A stretch of 64,000 nt of DNA from Marivirga arenosa. GTDB taxonomy: Bacteria > Bacteroidota > Bacteroidia > Cytophagales > Cyclobacteriaceae. The stretch spans positions 806,001 to 870,000 of the forward strand of contig NZ_CP129968.2 in assembly GCF_030503875.2 (NCBI RefSeq), written 5' to 3'. Below are positions 1 through 9,893 of the stretch, one piece after another. A program made the translations under genes and the position numbers. The notes beneath the pieces were generated by a model, which ran no database searches, was not told the DNA's origin, and saw only the letters and a list, made by a program, of their open reading frames with translations. The first letter of the stretch is position 1. Each line of letters starts with the position of its first letter.

Positions 1-577
1 CGGCAGCACTTTGAAAGCCAGAGGCCGTAGGTCCAGGGCACAGAGCAGTAACAGTCACTCCCGAGCCTTTTAATTCTTCAGCTATTGCTTCTGAAAAAGC
101 TAATACATAATGTTTAGTCGCATAGTAAACCGCCATTAAAGGCCCTGGTTGAAATGAAGCCGTAGAGGCTAATTGCATAATTTTGCCAGATTTTCTTTCA
201 AGCATTCCATCTAAGTATAATCGAGTAAGTATCGTTAGGCTGGAAATATTTAAATCAATCATTTGAGTAGCTTTATTGAGATCTGATTTACTGAACTCTT
301 CAAAATCTCCAAAGCCGGCATTATTTATCAAGTAATCAATTGAAATGTTATTTTTTTCAGTAAACTCAAATAGATCATAAGCCGATTGGGTTTCCGACAG
401 ATCAAAAGCAGCAACTGTCACTTTAATTTTGTGACGGCTTTCTAACTCTTTTTTGAGATCCAAAAGCTTTTGTTCTGATCTTGCGACCAATACTAAGTCA
501 TCTCCTTTTTGTGCGTGAATTTTTGCTAGCTCTAAGCCAATGCCTGAAGAGGCTCCTGTAATTAATGCAGTTTTCAT
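1..577 (-). CDS. SDR family NAD(P)-dependent oxidoreductase, C-terminus cut by window edge
   Basis: Translating the minus strand from ATG at 577 gives a short-chain dehydrogenase whose C-terminus lies beyond the window. The cofactor motif TGASSGIG is at about residues 7-14. NNAG is near residue 90, and the catalytic YxxxK appears as YYATK after a conserved serine region. The tail LCPGPTASGF fits the family's PG motif. The substrate cannot be told from sequence. The gene lies 49 bp downstream of the tetR gene on the same strand, and a TetR-like half palindrome sits between them, so it is probably a target or operon partner of that regulator. Confidence 0.9.
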   Translation of the reverse strand, partial: MKTALITGASSGIGLELAKIHAQKGDDLVLVARSEQKLLDLKKELESRHKIKVTVAAFDLSETQSAYDLFEFTEKNNISIDYLINNAGFGDFEEFSKSDLNKATQMIDLNISSLTILTRLYLDGMLERKSGKIMQLASTASFQPGPLMAVYYATKHYVLAFSEAIAEELKGSGVTVTALCPGPTASGFQSAA

Positions 578-592
578 ATTGTTAATTGTTAT

Positions 593-610
593 AGATTGAA
601 TATTCATTCG
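593..610. promoter_or_regulatory. Putative second operator of the TetR regulator
   Basis: AGATTGAA TA TTCATTCG lies between the tetR stop and the SDR start. One arm is identical to the perfect operator at 1195-1212 and the other matches 6 of 8 bases. Position and similarity suggest that the regulator also binds directly upstream of the SDR gene. This is inference from repeat similarity. Confidence 0.5.
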
Positions 611-626
611 GTTTTTGATAAAAAAA

Positions 627-1181
627 TTATTTCTTGACTGCTTTCCAAGCGAAATTTGCCAAGTCTGATACTGTGCTTTTATTTAAATTCCCAACACTGT
701 GAAATATTTTAGCTGCAGAAACCACGGTTCCATGCACCATTTCAGTCATAACCTCTACATCAATAGAAGACATATGTCCGTATTCAATTCCTTGTTGTAA
801 GAAGTTGATAATAGGTTGGTAATGCTTTCTTTGTTCTTCTTTGGTTTCTTTTTGAATGAAAGGAGATTGAGCATATTGTTCCAAAAATTGAAATCGCAAT
901 CGATTATTTGCATAAAATGTAAATAATGCTGTCCAAATCGATTTAAAATCTTCTTCGAAACTGTTCCCACTTAGTTCAGCTGCTTGCATTGACTTTCCCA
1001 TTTTTTCTTTTGATTCGGAATACAATGCTTCTAGCAGCACTTCTTTATTTTCAAAGTGATGATAGATGGTGCCAGCTGCAACTTTAGCCTTTTTGCTAAT
1101 CATTGACATAGGGGTAGCATGAAAACCGTTTTCGGTTATCAACTCCAAAGTTGCTTGTAATATGAGTTCTCTTTTGTTCAT
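627..1181 (-). CDS. TetR/AcrR family transcriptional regulator
   Basis: 184-residue one-component repressor. The N-terminal TetR helix-turn-helix is at about residues 8-55 and includes the recognition-helix region AAGTIYHHFENKEVLL. The C-terminal ligand-binding domain is variable and gives no ligand. ATG at 1181 is followed upstream by a perfect palindrome at 1195-1212, the usual place for an autoregulatory operator. The SDR gene lies downstream on the same strand. A role in sensing a small molecule handled by the SDR is inference. Confidence 0.92.
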   Translation of the reverse strand: MNKRELILQATLELITENGFHATPMSMISKKAKVAAGTIYHHFENKEVLLEALYSESKEKMGKSMQAAELSGNSFEEDFKSIWTALFTFYANNRLRFQFLEQYAQSPFIQKETKEEQRKHYQPIINFLQQGIEYGHMSSIDVEVMTEMVHGTVVSAAKIFHSVGNLNKSTVSDLANFAWKAVKK

Positions 1182-1194
1182 CAGTGCAAATATA

Positions 1195-1212
1195 CGAATG
1201 AATGTTCATTCG
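1195..1212. promoter_or_regulatory. Operator palindrome upstream of tetR
   Basis: CGAATGAA TG TTCATTCG is a perfect 8-bp inverted repeat with a 2-bp centre, 13 bp upstream of the regulator start. Size and position are typical of a TetR dimer site. A degenerate copy lies at 593-610. Confidence 0.75.
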
Positions 1213-1328
1213 GCTTCAGGTTAAATGATTTTTTTTGAGAAAAATATGTAGACCACATAGTTTTGTCGATAAAACTAGTAAAGAGCCCTATAAGATGTTC
1301 AGTTTTCTCAGTTCGATTTACTTGAAGG

Positions 1329-4154
1329 TTATAATTTCTCTTTTAAGAATTCTGCAGTATGATTATTTTTAATTTTTATCATTTCCTCAGGTAAACCTTC
1401 GAAAACTACGTTTCCGCCTTTTTCACCTCCTTCAGGACCAAGGTCTATTATCCAATCGGCAGTCTTGATCACTTCCATATTATGCTCGATAATAATAACC
1501 GAATTACCTTGTTCAATCAATGCATTTATTGATTCTAGTAATTTTTTGATGTCATGGAAATGTAAACCAGTAGTTGGCTCATCAAATATGAAAAGATTAT
1601 GATCATTTTTGATGCTTCCTCCTTTTCCTAAATAAGAAGCCAATTTTACTCTTTGCGCTTCACCACCACTTAATGAGTTAGAAGATTGTCCTAAACGAAT
1701 ATAGCCAAGACCCACATCGTAAAGAGGTTGTAGTTTATTGATAATAGGGTTATTGCCTTCAAAAAATTCTAAACTTTCCTCTACTGTAAGGTCTAAAACT
1801 TCTGCAATATTCTTCCCTTTATACGTAATTTCTAAAATTTCATTTTTGAATCGCTGACCTTTACAACTCTCACAAGTTAACTCTATGTCAGCCATGAATT
1901 GCATTTCAATTTTTTGAATACCTTCTCCCTGGCACATTTCACATCGTCCACCATCTACATTAAAGCTGAAAAATGCAGGTTTATATCCTCTTTGCTTAGC
2001 TAAAGTCTGGTCGGAAAATAATTGACGGATTGCATCATAAGCTTTTACATAAGTTACTGGATTTGATCTGGAAGACTTTCCTATTGGATTTTGATCCACA
2101 AACTCGATGGATTTTACTTTTTTGTAGTCCCCTTCAAGTTTTTCAAATTTACCTGTGCTCTCAGTGCTTCCTTGGCCAATCATTTTCGCTAAGGCAGGAT
2201 TCAATATCTTTTTGATTAAAGTAGATTTACCTGAGCCGCTTACACCAGTCACAACCGTAAGTACTTCAAGTGGAATTTTCACTTCCTTTATGTTAAGATT
2301 ATTTTCTTTGGCTCCTTTAATGGAAATGCTGTTTTTCCACTTTCTTCTTGATTTCGGTACGACTACTTCATTGCTGCCATTTAAGAAGCGTGCTGTATGA
2401 GTATTATCGGCTTTTTTTAAAGCTTCAAGATCGCCTTGAAAAACCAAATTCCCCCCATGAGCTCCAGCATCTGGCCCTATGTCGATAATCTCATCTGCCT
2501 CGACCATTACCTCTTCCTCATGCTCTACTACAATAACAGTATTGCCTAAATCTCTAAGCGTTTTCAACACTTTTACCAACCTAGCGGTATCACGAGGATG
2601 CAGACCGATTGAGGGTTCATCCAAAATATACATGGACCCAACCAAAGCACTACCTAATGAAGTAGCCAACTTAATTCTTTGAAATTCTCCACCAGAAAGA
2701 GTTGAGGTTAGTCTGTTTAAGGTTAAATAACCTAAACCTACTTCCATCAAATATTCTAATCGGCTATTTATTTCTTTCAGGATTCTCCCAGCAATTTTCT
2801 GCTCGCTTTCAGTTAGTTTTATTTCATTAAAAAACTTTAATAACTGGTCAATTGGCTTAAGTACTAATTCTATGATAGATTTATCATTGATTTTTACATA
2901 GCCTGCATCCTTTCTTAATCTAGTACCTTTACAATCAGGACATGTGGTTCTTCCTCTATAGCGTGATAACATCACTCTATATTGAATTTTATGCATTTTT
3001 GATTGTAAATGATCGAAGAACTTATTCAATCCTTTGAAATATTTATTTCCTTCCCAAAGTAGCTGGTATTCTTCTTTCGTTAGTTCTTCTATAGGTCTGT
3101 GTATCGGGAAATCAAATTCAATACCATGTTGGATTAGTGGCTGAACCCATTTTTTCATGGTTTCTCCTTTCCATGGTGCAATAGCCCCTTCGTATACAGA
3201 TAAACTTTTGTCAGGAATTACTAAATCTTCATCAATGCCCAATATTTTACCAAAACCTTCACAAGTTCTGCAAGCCCCATAGGGGTTATTAAAGCTAAAA
3301 AGGTTTATAGAGGGTTCCTCAAACTGAATACCATCCAATTCAAATCTATCATTGAATTCTTTTTTTCCTTCAGATTCTACAAAATCAATGATGCACTCTC
3401 CATGCCCTTCAAAAAATGCAGTTTGAATTGAATCTGCTATTCTAAATTGGTTGTCTTCATCTTCTTTTTGAACAGAAGTTCTGTCGATCAGAATAAATAA
3501 ATCTTTTCTTTTTAAAGACTGATTTTCTTCAAGTATATCTTCTATATATAATGTATCCTCTTTGTGAACTACTCTAGTGTATCCTTTACTTAATAAGAGT
3601 TCTAATTCCTGCTGAAGTGTCCTTCCTTTAGGAACAATTAAAGGTGCCAGAATCATAAATTTTTCACCTTCTTTATGAGCATGTATAGTATCAGATATGC
3701 TTGATACAGTATCTCTGGTCACTATTTTTCCGCTTTTAGGAGAATAGGTGATCCCTATCCGCGCAAAAAGTAATTTCATATAATCGTAAATCTCAGTAGT
3801 AGTACCCACTGTTGACCTTGGGTTTCGAGTATTTACTTTTTGCTCAATCGCTATGGCGGGTGAAACTCCTCTTATGTAATCAACTTCAGGTTTTTCCATT
3901 CTACCCAAGAACTGTCGGGCATACGAACTTAGGCTTTCTACATACATTCTTTGGCCTTCAGCAAACAAAGTATCGAAAGCCAAGGAAGACTTCCCTGAAC
4001 CTGACAGCCCGGTAACCACCACTAATTTGTTTCTTGGAATGGCAACACTAAGGTTTTTTAGATTATTAACCCTAGCCCCTTTAATGATTATATATTTTTT
4101 AGGATCAAGCTCTTCAAATGCAACTTGACCTTTAGTATTTTCCTTTAATTCCAT
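1329..4154 (-). CDS. uvrA: UvrABC excinuclease subunit A
   Basis: Damage-recognition ATPase of nucleotide excision repair, about 941 residues, the normal UvrA length. It has two ABC modules: Walker [10 protein letters not shown] (about residue 49) and GVSGSGKST, with signatures [11 protein letters not shown] and [11 protein letters not shown]. CxxC zinc pairs are present (CRTCEG/CPDCKG in the first half, CEMCQG/CESCKG in the second). The frame stays open upstream to 4271, but the extra 39 residues are unlike UvrA. ATG at 4154 (MELKENTKG) puts the conserved start in the usual place. It is monocistronic here. Divergent from the lipoprotein gene at 4322. Confidence 0.97.
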   Translation of the reverse strand: MELKENTKGQVAFEELDPKKYIIIKGARVNNLKNLSVAIPRNKLVVVTGLSGSGKSSLAFDTLFAEGQRMYVESLSSYARQFLGRMEKPEVDYIRGVSPAIAIEQKVNTRNPRSTVGTTTEIYDYMKLLFARIGITYSPKSGKIVTRDTVSSISDTIHAHKEGEKFMILAPLIVPKGRTLQQELELLLSKGYTRVVHKEDTLYIEDILEENQSLKRKDLFILIDRTSVQKEDEDNQFRIADSIQTAFFEGHGECIIDFVESEGKKEFNDRFELDGIQFEEPSINLFSFNNPYGACRTCEGFGKILGIDEDLVIPDKSLSVYEGAIAPWKGETMKKWVQPLIQHGIEFDFPIHRPIEELTKEEYQLLWEGNKYFKGLNKFFDHLQSKMHKIQYRVMLSRYRGRTTCPDCKGTRLRKDAGYVKINDKSIIELVLKPIDQLLKFFNEIKLTESEQKIAGRILKEINSRLEYLMEVGLGYLTLNRLTSTLSGGEFQRIKLATSLGSALVGSMYILDEPSIGLHPRDTARLVKVLKTLRDLGNTVIVVEHEEEVMVEADEIIDIGPDAGAHGGNLVFQGDLEALKKADNTHTARFLNGSNEVVVPKSRRKWKNSISIKGAKENNLNIKEVKIPLEVLTVVTGVSGSGKSTLIKKILNPALAKMIGQGSTESTGKFEKLEGDYKKVKSIEFVDQNPIGKSSRSNPVTYVKAYDAIRQLFSDQTLAKQRGYKPAFFSFNVDGGRCEMCQGEGIQKIEMQFMADIELTCESCKGQRFKNEILEITYKGKNIAEVLDLTVEESLEFFEGNNPIINKLQPLYDVGLGYIRLGQSSNSLSGGEAQRVKLASYLGKGGSIKNDHNLFIFDEPTTGLHFHDIKKLLESINALIEQGNSVIIIEHNMEVIKTADWIIDLGPEGGEKGGNVVFEGLPEEMIKIKNNHTAEFLKEKL

Positions 4155-4321
4155 AAGCGTACAAAGATAAGAGGCTAACTTGAGAAATGTGAATTTGTTG
4201 TTAAAGTTAGTGTAGATCTTAAACCCTAAATAAAAAGATAAAAATTTTTCAGAAGATATGACCCAATCCAAAAATATTATGTGTGTAGCATATTGAAAGG
4301 AAAAAACTATATCTAAACATT

Positions 4322-6703
4322 ATGAAAAATTTAAATCAAATTAAGAAATGGGGATTGCTATTTGCAGCTTTCCTAATTGTATTATCATGTAACGATGAAG
4401 ATCCAATTGTTGGTGAACCCCCAATTGCTGATGCGGGAACAGATATCACAGCATCAGTTGGTAGCAACGTTACTTTAAATGGAAGTAGTTCATCAGATCC
4501 CGAAGGTGGTACTCTTACTTTTAACTGGGAATTAACTCAAGTCCCAACAGGTAGTTCAGCAACTGTATCAAATGCTACTAGTGAAATTGCAATTTTCGTT
4601 CCTGATGTGGAAGGAGATTATGTGGCCACTCTTACAGTGGAGGATGCTGATGGAAATACAGCCACGGATGATGTGTTAATTTCTGCAACTGTGAATGATA
4701 ATGAAGCACCTACTGCAGTGATTACTGACACAGAAAACCAATCAATACTTCCTGAAAATGGAAATGATGTATTAAATGTTGGAAATACATTTCAGTTTTC
4801 AGCTGAAAATTCTACTGATCCAGAAAATGATGCTTTAAGCTATTCTTGGGAAGTTACTGCTGCGCCAAACAACAGTACTCCTACACTGGCAAACGAAACA
4901 ACTTCAGTGCTTGATTTTACTGCTGATTTAGAAGGAGAATATACTATTATGTTAACTGTGAATGATGGCAATGGAAATGAAAGCACTGCTGAAGTAAGCA
5001 TCACGGCAGAAGTATCACCTGTAATTATTGATGCAGATGTAATTGAAGATACTACCTGGGAGGATGTTTACGAAGATCCTAGCCTTCCAGATTATCGCAT
5101 AATAGGTAATATTAGTGTATCGGCTTATCTAACAATTGATCCTGGTGTAAATGTTATTTTAGATGAAAATGTACAAGTATTTGTAGGTTCAGGTGGGGTG
5201 TTAGATGCAAATGGAATCTCAGGTAATATGGTTCAATTTTCTTCTTCTAATGTAGAAGCAGGCCAACATTGGAAAGGACTATTTATACAGTCTTCTGATC
5301 AAAGAAATAGCTTAGAATATACTATAGTAGAATATGCTGGAAATTCTGAGATGTCTTTTGCTAGTGGAACAGACTACAAAACTAATATTGGATTAGATGC
5401 AGGAGGATACTTAAATGTGCAGAATTCACAAATTACAAATAGTGATGGCTATGGACTACTGATACATGATGATGAAAGTGATTTAGGAACATTTAGCACG
5501 AACTCATTCAGCAATAATGTAAGAGCTATGGGGATAAGGGCATTACATGTATCAAAAATTGATGAAGCGACTTCTTTTTCAGAAAATGCCTCTGCAGATG
5601 TTGAAATTTTCCAATCTACCTTACCTAATACTGAAACAGTAAATTGGAACAAATTAAATGGAGATTCAAAGTATAGAGTAAGTGGCGAGTTAAATATTGA
5701 TGGAAACCTTACTATAAATGCAGGTGCATATTTAACGTTTGATCAAAATGTTGCCATGAACATAAATTCAGGAGCTAGCATAAATGCCTCAGGTGGTACT
5801 TCAAATAAAATAGTTTTTACAAGTTCAAATATTGATGGTGGATTATTCTGGAGAGGTATTTTAATTAAATCATCTAATCAAAACAATGTTTTGAGTAATG
5901 CTGAAGTGTCTTATGCTGGTAATAGTGAATGGGCGTTTGCAAGCGGTACAGATTATAAAGCAAATATAGGTTTAGATGCTGGAGGTCAATTAAATCTTCA
6001 GAACACAACTGTGTCAAATGGTGATGGATACGGTCTGTTTATCCATGATGATGAATCAGATTTAGTGTCTTTCGAAACTAATAATTTCAGCGGTAATCAG
6101 ACTGCAATTGGATTAAATGCATTGCATGTTTCCAAAATAGACGGAGCAACTACTTTTTCTAATAATTCATTAGGACAAGTTGAAATTTTTGGTTCTACAT
6201 TGGCAACAACAGAAACCGTTACTTGGAATAAATTAGATGGAACTTCTAAATATACAATAACTGGAAATGTTACAATTGATGGTAATCTTACAGTAGCGGC
6301 TGGAGCTTATTTTGAAGCTAGAGAAAACATTTATATTCAAATTGAAGGATCCATCATTGCAGAAGGGACTGATACTAATAAAATTACTTTCACTTCAACC
6401 TCAGGGGTAAAGTGGAACGGAATAAGAATAGCTTCTTCAAATGCTAATAATTCTCTCGATTATGTGGTAGTAAGTAATGGTGGTTTTTCAGAAATGCCAT
6501 TCCCAAGTAGTTCAGATTATAAATGCAATGTAGGGGTATTTAGAAGTGCGGTAATTAATATAACGAACTCAGAATTTTCTGGTTCAAATGGTTATGGAAT
6601 TGCAATTGATCAAGATGGCGGAACATCTGTAAATGATGTGGAATCGGCAGCTGCAAATAATACATTTACTAATAATACTGCAGGTTCTGTATTATTAGAC
6701 TAA
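4322..6703 (+). CDS. PKD-domain and beta-helix repeat lipoprotein
   Basis: 793 residues. The signal peptide ends in lipobox VLSC (Cys 23), so this is probably an outer-membrane or surface lipoprotein. Residues about 33-125 and 126-230 form two PKD/Ig-like domains with ADAG, SSSDPEGG and LTVEDADGN motifs. From residue 258 there are three repeats, two complete at exactly 193 residues (258-450, 451-643) and a shorter third (644-793). Each contains YAGNSE..FASGTDYK and HDDESDL-like blocks typical of right-handed parallel beta-helix folds. No catalytic motif was recognised; adhesion or glycan binding is a guess. A clear terminator follows at 6710. Confidence 0.85.
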   Translation: MKNLNQIKKWGLLFAAFLIVLSCNDEDPIVGEPPIADAGTDITASVGSNVTLNGSSSSDPEGGTLTFNWELTQVPTGSSATVSNATSEIAIFVPDVEGDYVATLTVEDADGNTATDDVLISATVNDNEAPTAVITDTENQSILPENGNDVLNVGNTFQFSAENSTDPENDALSYSWEVTAAPNNSTPTLANETTSVLDFTADLEGEYTIMLTVNDGNGNESTAEVSITAEVSPVIIDADVIEDTTWEDVYEDPSLPDYRIIGNISVSAYLTIDPGVNVILDENVQVFVGSGGVLDANGISGNMVQFSSSNVEAGQHWKGLFIQSSDQRNSLEYTIVEYAGNSEMSFASGTDYKTNIGLDAGGYLNVQNSQITNSDGYGLLIHDDESDLGTFSTNSFSNNVRAMGIRALHVSKIDEATSFSENASADVEIFQSTLPNTETVNWNKLNGDSKYRVSGELNIDGNLTINAGAYLTFDQNVAMNINSGASINASGGTSNKIVFTSSNIDGGLFWRGILIKSSNQNNVLSNAEVSYAGNSEWAFASGTDYKANIGLDAGGQLNLQNTTVSNGDGYGLFIHDDESDLVSFETNNFSGNQTAIGLNALHVSKIDGATTFSNNSLGQVEIFGSTLATTETVTWNKLDGTSKYTITGNVTIDGNLTVAAGAYFEARENIYIQIEGSIIAEGTDTNKITFTSTSGVKWNGIRIASSNANNSLDYVVVSNGGFSEMPFPSSSDYKCNVGVFRSAVINITNSEFSGSNGYGIAIDQDGGTSVNDVESAAANNTFTNNTAGSVLLD

Positions 6704-6709
6704 TAATTT

Positions 6710-6736
6710 AAGGGCAATTAATTAAATTGCCCTTTT
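6710..6736 (+). terminator. Rho-independent terminator
   Basis: Arms AAGGGCAATT (6710-6719) and AATTGCCCTT (6725-6734) form a perfect 10-bp stem with a 5-nt loop and a T run. It lies 7 bp after the lipoprotein stop. Confidence 0.85.
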
Positions 6737-6754
6737 ATTTCAAACTAAACTTTT

Positions 6755-7321
6755 ATGAAACGAATAACTATTATTTTAATAGCGATTATTAGTATCGTTA
6801 GCATTGATGCAAATGCTCAAAAATCTTTCGAAAAAGGCACCAATTTATTGAACGCAGGCTTTGGATTTGGCTACTATGGTTACGGTTTTGGGGTTGGAGC
6901 AAGGAGCTTTTCTGTTCCGGCTATTACCGCAAATTATGAAGTAGGTGTGGGCGATTTCATTGGAGTAGGCCCTTATGTGGGTTTTGCGAGCTGGAATTAC
7001 CGAAGTGCAGGTTTTGAAGGAGGCTACTCCATTTTTGCTTTTGGAGGTAGAGCTAGTTTTCACCTTACCGATGTATTGTTGAATGATGCTCTAGATTTAG
7101 GGGTCGATCCGAATTTGGATTTTTACGGCAGTATTATATTTGGCTTTAATGTAGATGGATATACTGGTGATTTCACTAATACTTATAATAATGGTCTTAG
7201 TGTTAGCTTTGGTCCAATTTTAGGATTTAGATATTATTTTAATGACAGTTTTGGTGCCTACATTGAAGGTGGTCGTGGAACTTTCAGTTATGGTACTATA
7301 GGCATTACCGTAAAAATGTAA
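6755..7321 (+). CDS. Small outer-membrane beta-barrel protein
   Basis: 188 residues with an N-terminal signal peptide that ends near SIDANAQ, the AxA/AQ cleavage pattern common in this phylum. The rest is made of short amphipathic strands rich in Gly, Phe and Tyr (GFGYYGYGFGVGARSF, ISFGPILGFRYYF-like segments), and the chain ends in a strand with GTIGITVKM. This is the look of an OmpW/porin-type barrel of about eight strands. No specific family or ligand can be named. The gene stands alone between two terminators. Confidence 0.75.
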   Translation: MKRITIILIAIISIVSIDANAQKSFEKGTNLLNAGFGFGYYGYGFGVGARSFSVPAITANYEVGVGDFIGVGPYVGFASWNYRSAGFEGGYSIFAFGGRASFHLTDVLLNDALDLGVDPNLDFYGSIIFGFNVDGYTGDFTNTYNNGLSVSFGPILGFRYYFNDSFGAYIEGGRGTFSYGTIGITVKM

Positions 7322-7337
7322 ATTATATAGAAACGAG

Positions 7338-7377
7338 ACCTAAGCAGGTATAAGCATTTGTTTAGGTGTTGTTTTTT
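7338..7377 (+). terminator. Probable terminator of the barrel gene
   Basis: ACCTAAGCA (7338-7346) pairs with TGTTTAGGT (7359-7367) with one mismatch. A T run follows at 7372-7377. Confidence 0.55.
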
Positions 7378-7387
7378 CATTTTAAGC

Positions 7388-7425
7388 TGAAAAGCCGTCT
7401 CATATTGAGCCGGCTTTTCATTTTT
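7388..7425. terminator. Bidirectional terminator between convergent genes
   Basis: TGAAAAGCCG (7388-7397) and CGGCTTTTCA (7411-7420) are perfect 10-bp arms around a 13-nt loop, with five T following on the plus strand. The hairpin sits between the plus-strand barrel gene and the 3' end of pdxJ on the minus strand, so it can serve both. Confidence 0.8.
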
Positions 7426-7435
7426 AAGACTAATC

Positions 7436-8155
7436 TTAATCTTCTCGTAATTCTCTAAGATATAATTGAATGGTATTTTCTAAACCAAAGTATAAGGCAT
7501 CGCAAATAAGGGCATGCCCAATACTTACCTCATCCAAAAACGGGATTTTTTCTCTTAGGTATCTAAGGTTTTCTAAACTTAAATCGTGACCTGCATTAAT
7601 TCCTAATCCAACTTCTTTTGCTTTATTGGCAGCTTCTACAAAGGGAAGAACTGCTTTTTCTTTGTCTTTAGGGTATAGGTTCGCATAAGGTTCTGTATAT
7701 AATTCTATTCTGTCAGTACCAATTTTAGCAGCATTTTCAATTAAATTCAGATCTGTTTCTATAAAAATTGAGGTTCTTACTCCCATGCTTTTTATTTGCT
7801 GAATCACATCTTTGAGCTGATCATAATGCTGAACGGTATCCCATCCTGCATTTGAGGTTAAAACTCCCGGAGGATCAGGTACTAAAGTCGCCTGAGCGGG
7901 CTTATTTTTTTCTACAAGTTCTAAAAATCGCTCATCAGGATAACCTTCTATATTAAATTCAGTCGTGACTATGGGAGCCAAGTCATAAACATCCTGTGTG
8001 GTAATGTGGCGTTCATCAGGTCTGGGATGGATAGTAATTCCTTGTGCTCCAAACCGTTCGCAATCTTCTGCGACTTTTACTACATTAGGGTTGTCACCAC
8101 CTCTAGCATTACGTAATGTGGCGATCTTATTGATATTGACGCTTAAGCGTGTCAT
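7436..8155 (-). CDS. pdxJ: Pyridoxine 5'-phosphate synthase
   Basis: 239 residues, the standard PdxJ length. The enzyme condenses 3-amino-2-oxopropyl phosphate with 1-deoxyxylulose 5-phosphate in the last step of DXP-dependent vitamin B6 synthesis. The N-terminus [17 protein letters not shown] and the segment [12 protein letters not shown] are characteristic, as is the late [13 protein letters not shown] with the catalytic His-Asp region. It is a cytosolic TIM barrel. Transcribed divergently from the YqeY-like gene, and the two -7 boxes lie in one palindrome (8174-8192). Confidence 0.97.
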   Translation of the reverse strand: MTRLSVNINKIATLRNARGGDNPNVVKVAEDCERFGAQGITIHPRPDERHITTQDVYDLAPIVTTEFNIEGYPDERFLELVEKNKPAQATLVPDPPGVLTSNAGWDTVQHYDQLKDVIQQIKSMGVRTSIFIETDLNLIENAAKIGTDRIELYTEPYANLYPKDKEKAVLPFVEAANKAKEVGLGINAGHDLSLENLRYLREKIPFLDEVSIGHALICDALYFGLENTIQLYLRELRED

Positions 8156-8173
8156 AATTTTATTTTAATATGG

Positions 8174-8192
8174 TAACTTTGCAGCAAAGTTA
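8174..8192. promoter_or_regulatory. Back-to-back -7 boxes for pdxJ and the YqeY-like gene
   Basis: TAACTTTG CAG CAAAGTTA is a perfect inverted repeat. Each arm matches the Bacteroidota sigma -7 consensus TAnnTTTG, one per strand, in the 54-bp gap between divergent starts. No clear -33 TTG was found at the normal distance, so the call rests on the -7 boxes and position only. Confidence 0.5.
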
Positions 8193-8209
8193 AGGTTTAA
8201 AAAAATACT

Positions 8210-8662
8210 ATGAGCTTAAAACAACAAATTGATACCGATATTAAGACCGCAATGCGATCTAAGAACAAAGAAGAGCTTCAGGCATTGCGTTCAATTAAAT
8301 CTCTAATTCTTTTAGCAGAGTCAGAAAAAGGAGCATCAGAAAATCTTTCTGAAGATGCAGAAATGAAATTGTTGATGAAAGCAGCAAAGCAAAGGAAAGA
8401 ATCAGCAGAAACCTATAAATCAAATGGAAGAGAAGAATTAGCAAATGCTGAATTATTAGAATTAGAAGTAATTGAAAGGTATTTGCCTAAGCAGATGTCT
8501 GAAGCGGAGCTTAAAGAAAAATTAACTGAAATAATAGAAGAATTAGGAGCTTCAGGCCCACAAGATATGGGGAAAGTAATGGGGACTGCTACCAAAAAAC
8601 TAGCCGGAAAAGCGGATGGAAAAATGATCTCTCAACTAGTTAAAGAAATACTTAATTCTTGA
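8210..8662 (+). CDS. GatB/YqeY domain protein
   Basis: 150 residues covering one GatB/YqeY domain, related to the tRNA-binding tail domain of the amidotransferase subunit GatB. Diagnostic segments are LKQQIDTDIKTAMRSKN at the N-terminus, EVIERYLPKQMSEAEL in the middle and GPQDMGKVMGTATKKLAGKA near the end. It is a stand-alone cytosolic protein; a role in tRNA-dependent amidation is only suggested by the family. The stop overlaps the TTG start of the next gene, so the pair is probably translationally coupled. Confidence 0.93.
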   Translation: MSLKQQIDTDIKTAMRSKNKEELQALRSIKSLILLAESEKGASENLSEDAEMKLLMKAAKQRKESAETYKSNGREELANAELLELEVIERYLPKQMSEAELKEKLTEIIEELGASGPQDMGKVMGTATKKLAGKADGKMISQLVKEILNS

Positions 8663-9180
8663 AAACCTTAGATATATTATTATTAATCCCACTTCTATTT
8701 GGGGCTTACTTAGGATATAAAAAAGGATTGCTTTTAGAAATTGTTTCATTAGTAGCGCTAATTGTGGCTATAATTGGTGCATTTAAGCTGCTTGACTTCG
8801 GAATGGATTTGCTTCAACCCTACTTTGAGAACTGGGAGCAAGCCTTACCAATAATATCGTTTATTCTTTTATTCGTAGGTATTTTATTGCTGGTGAATTT
8901 GGTAGGGAAGGTTGTGAAGAAAATTTTAGATATGACCTTATTAGGTGGTCTTGATAATTTTGCCGGATCTGTAATTGGCTTATTAAAATGGGCCTTCGGT
9001 GTAAGTCTAGTTCTTTGGTTAGGTGAATCAATTGAGATTAGTATATCTGCTGATATGGCAGAAGGAACTTATATTTATCCAATAGTAGCTTCTATTGCAC
9101 CATTTGTAGTGGAATTAATTTCTGATTATATGCCATTTATTCAAGAGGTTTTTGATCAATTAAAATCACAATTTTTATAA
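8659..9180 (+). CDS. cvpA: CvpA family membrane protein
   Basis: 173 residues with four hydrophobic segments (about residues 1-20, 25-47, 60-85 and 105-125) and the N-terminal motif LLLIPLLFGAYLGYKKGLLL typical of CvpA/colicin V production proteins. The start is TTG at 8659, overlapping the upstream stop as TTGA; no ATG lies near. It is an inner-membrane protein of uncertain function, linked in other bacteria to envelope integrity. It lies in a tight plus-strand run with the YqeY-like gene and pabA. Confidence 0.88.
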   Translation: MKTLDILLLIPLLFGAYLGYKKGLLLEIVSLVALIVAIIGAFKLLDFGMDLLQPYFENWEQALPIISFILLFVGILLLVNLVGKVVKKILDMTLLGGLDNFAGSVIGLLKWAFGVSLVLWLGESIEISISADMAEGTYIYPIVASIAPFVVELISDYMPFIQEVFDQLKSQFL

Positions 9181-9189
9181 GCTTAGTAT

Positions 9190-9786
9190 ATGATATTGAT
9201 ATTGGATAATTTTGATTCATTTACTTATAATTTGGTTGATTACTTTAATCAATTAAATGTTGATTGTGAGGTAATTCGAAATGATATTCATCCAGAAAAA
9301 ATTAATATATCTAAATACGATGCATTGGTTTTATCACCCGGTCCAGGCAGACCAGAGGATGCAGGATATTTATTGGATTACATAAAATCTTTTGAATCTA
9401 ATTTACCAATATTAGGAATCTGTTTAGGACATCAAGCCTTAGCAAAGTATTTCGGTGGGGAAGTTGTAAAGGCACTTAAACCTATGCATGGGAAGCTGTC
9501 ACAAGTCAGAATTCTGGAGCAAAATCAATTGTTGGAAGACATGGAGAGCTCTTTTGAAGTTGTTCGGTATCATTCATTAGTAGTAAATATTGAAGAAACA
9601 TTACTACTACCATTGGCTGAAACGGCTGAAGGTGAAAATATGATATTTAAGCATTGTAATAGGCAAATTTTTGGTATTCAATATCATCCTGAAGCAGCAT
9701 TGACCCGTTATGGATTAAAGATTTTAGATAATTGGGTTAATATCGTGAAGGCTAAAAGCTTAGCATTTGTAAATAAAATAGCTTAG
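9190..9786 (+). CDS. Anthranilate/aminodeoxychorismate synthase glutamine amidotransferase subunit
   Basis: 198-residue class I glutamine amidotransferase of the TrpG/PabA group. It releases ammonia from glutamine for the chorismate-using partner in tryptophan or folate synthesis. MILILDNFDSFTYNLVDYF and LSPGPGRPEDAG are diagnostic. The catalytic Cys is in GICLGHQAL, and the His/Glu pair is in QYHPEAAL. No trpE or pabB lies nearby, so the pathway cannot be settled from context, and it may serve both. It starts 9 bp after cvpA. Confidence 0.93.
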   Translation: MILILDNFDSFTYNLVDYFNQLNVDCEVIRNDIHPEKINISKYDALVLSPGPGRPEDAGYLLDYIKSFESNLPILGICLGHQALAKYFGGEVVKALKPMHGKLSQVRILEQNQLLEDMESSFEVVRYHSLVVNIEETLLLPLAETAEGENMIFKHCNRQIFGIQYHPEAALTRYGLKILDNWVNIVKAKSLAFVNKIA

Positions 9787-9893
9787 ATTAAGTGAAAATG
9801 ATATTTTTATCTTAATTAGTTTCTTTTCGTTAAAGGAATTATAAAATTTGAATAAACTTAGAGGAAGGTAATCCTCAACGCTTTAAAAATAAT

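Noticed and set aside
4155..4271. N-terminal extension of uvrA to 4271
   Set aside because: The extra 39 residues are unlike UvrA and would run close to the divergent gene's promoter; the ATG at 4154 gives the normal length.
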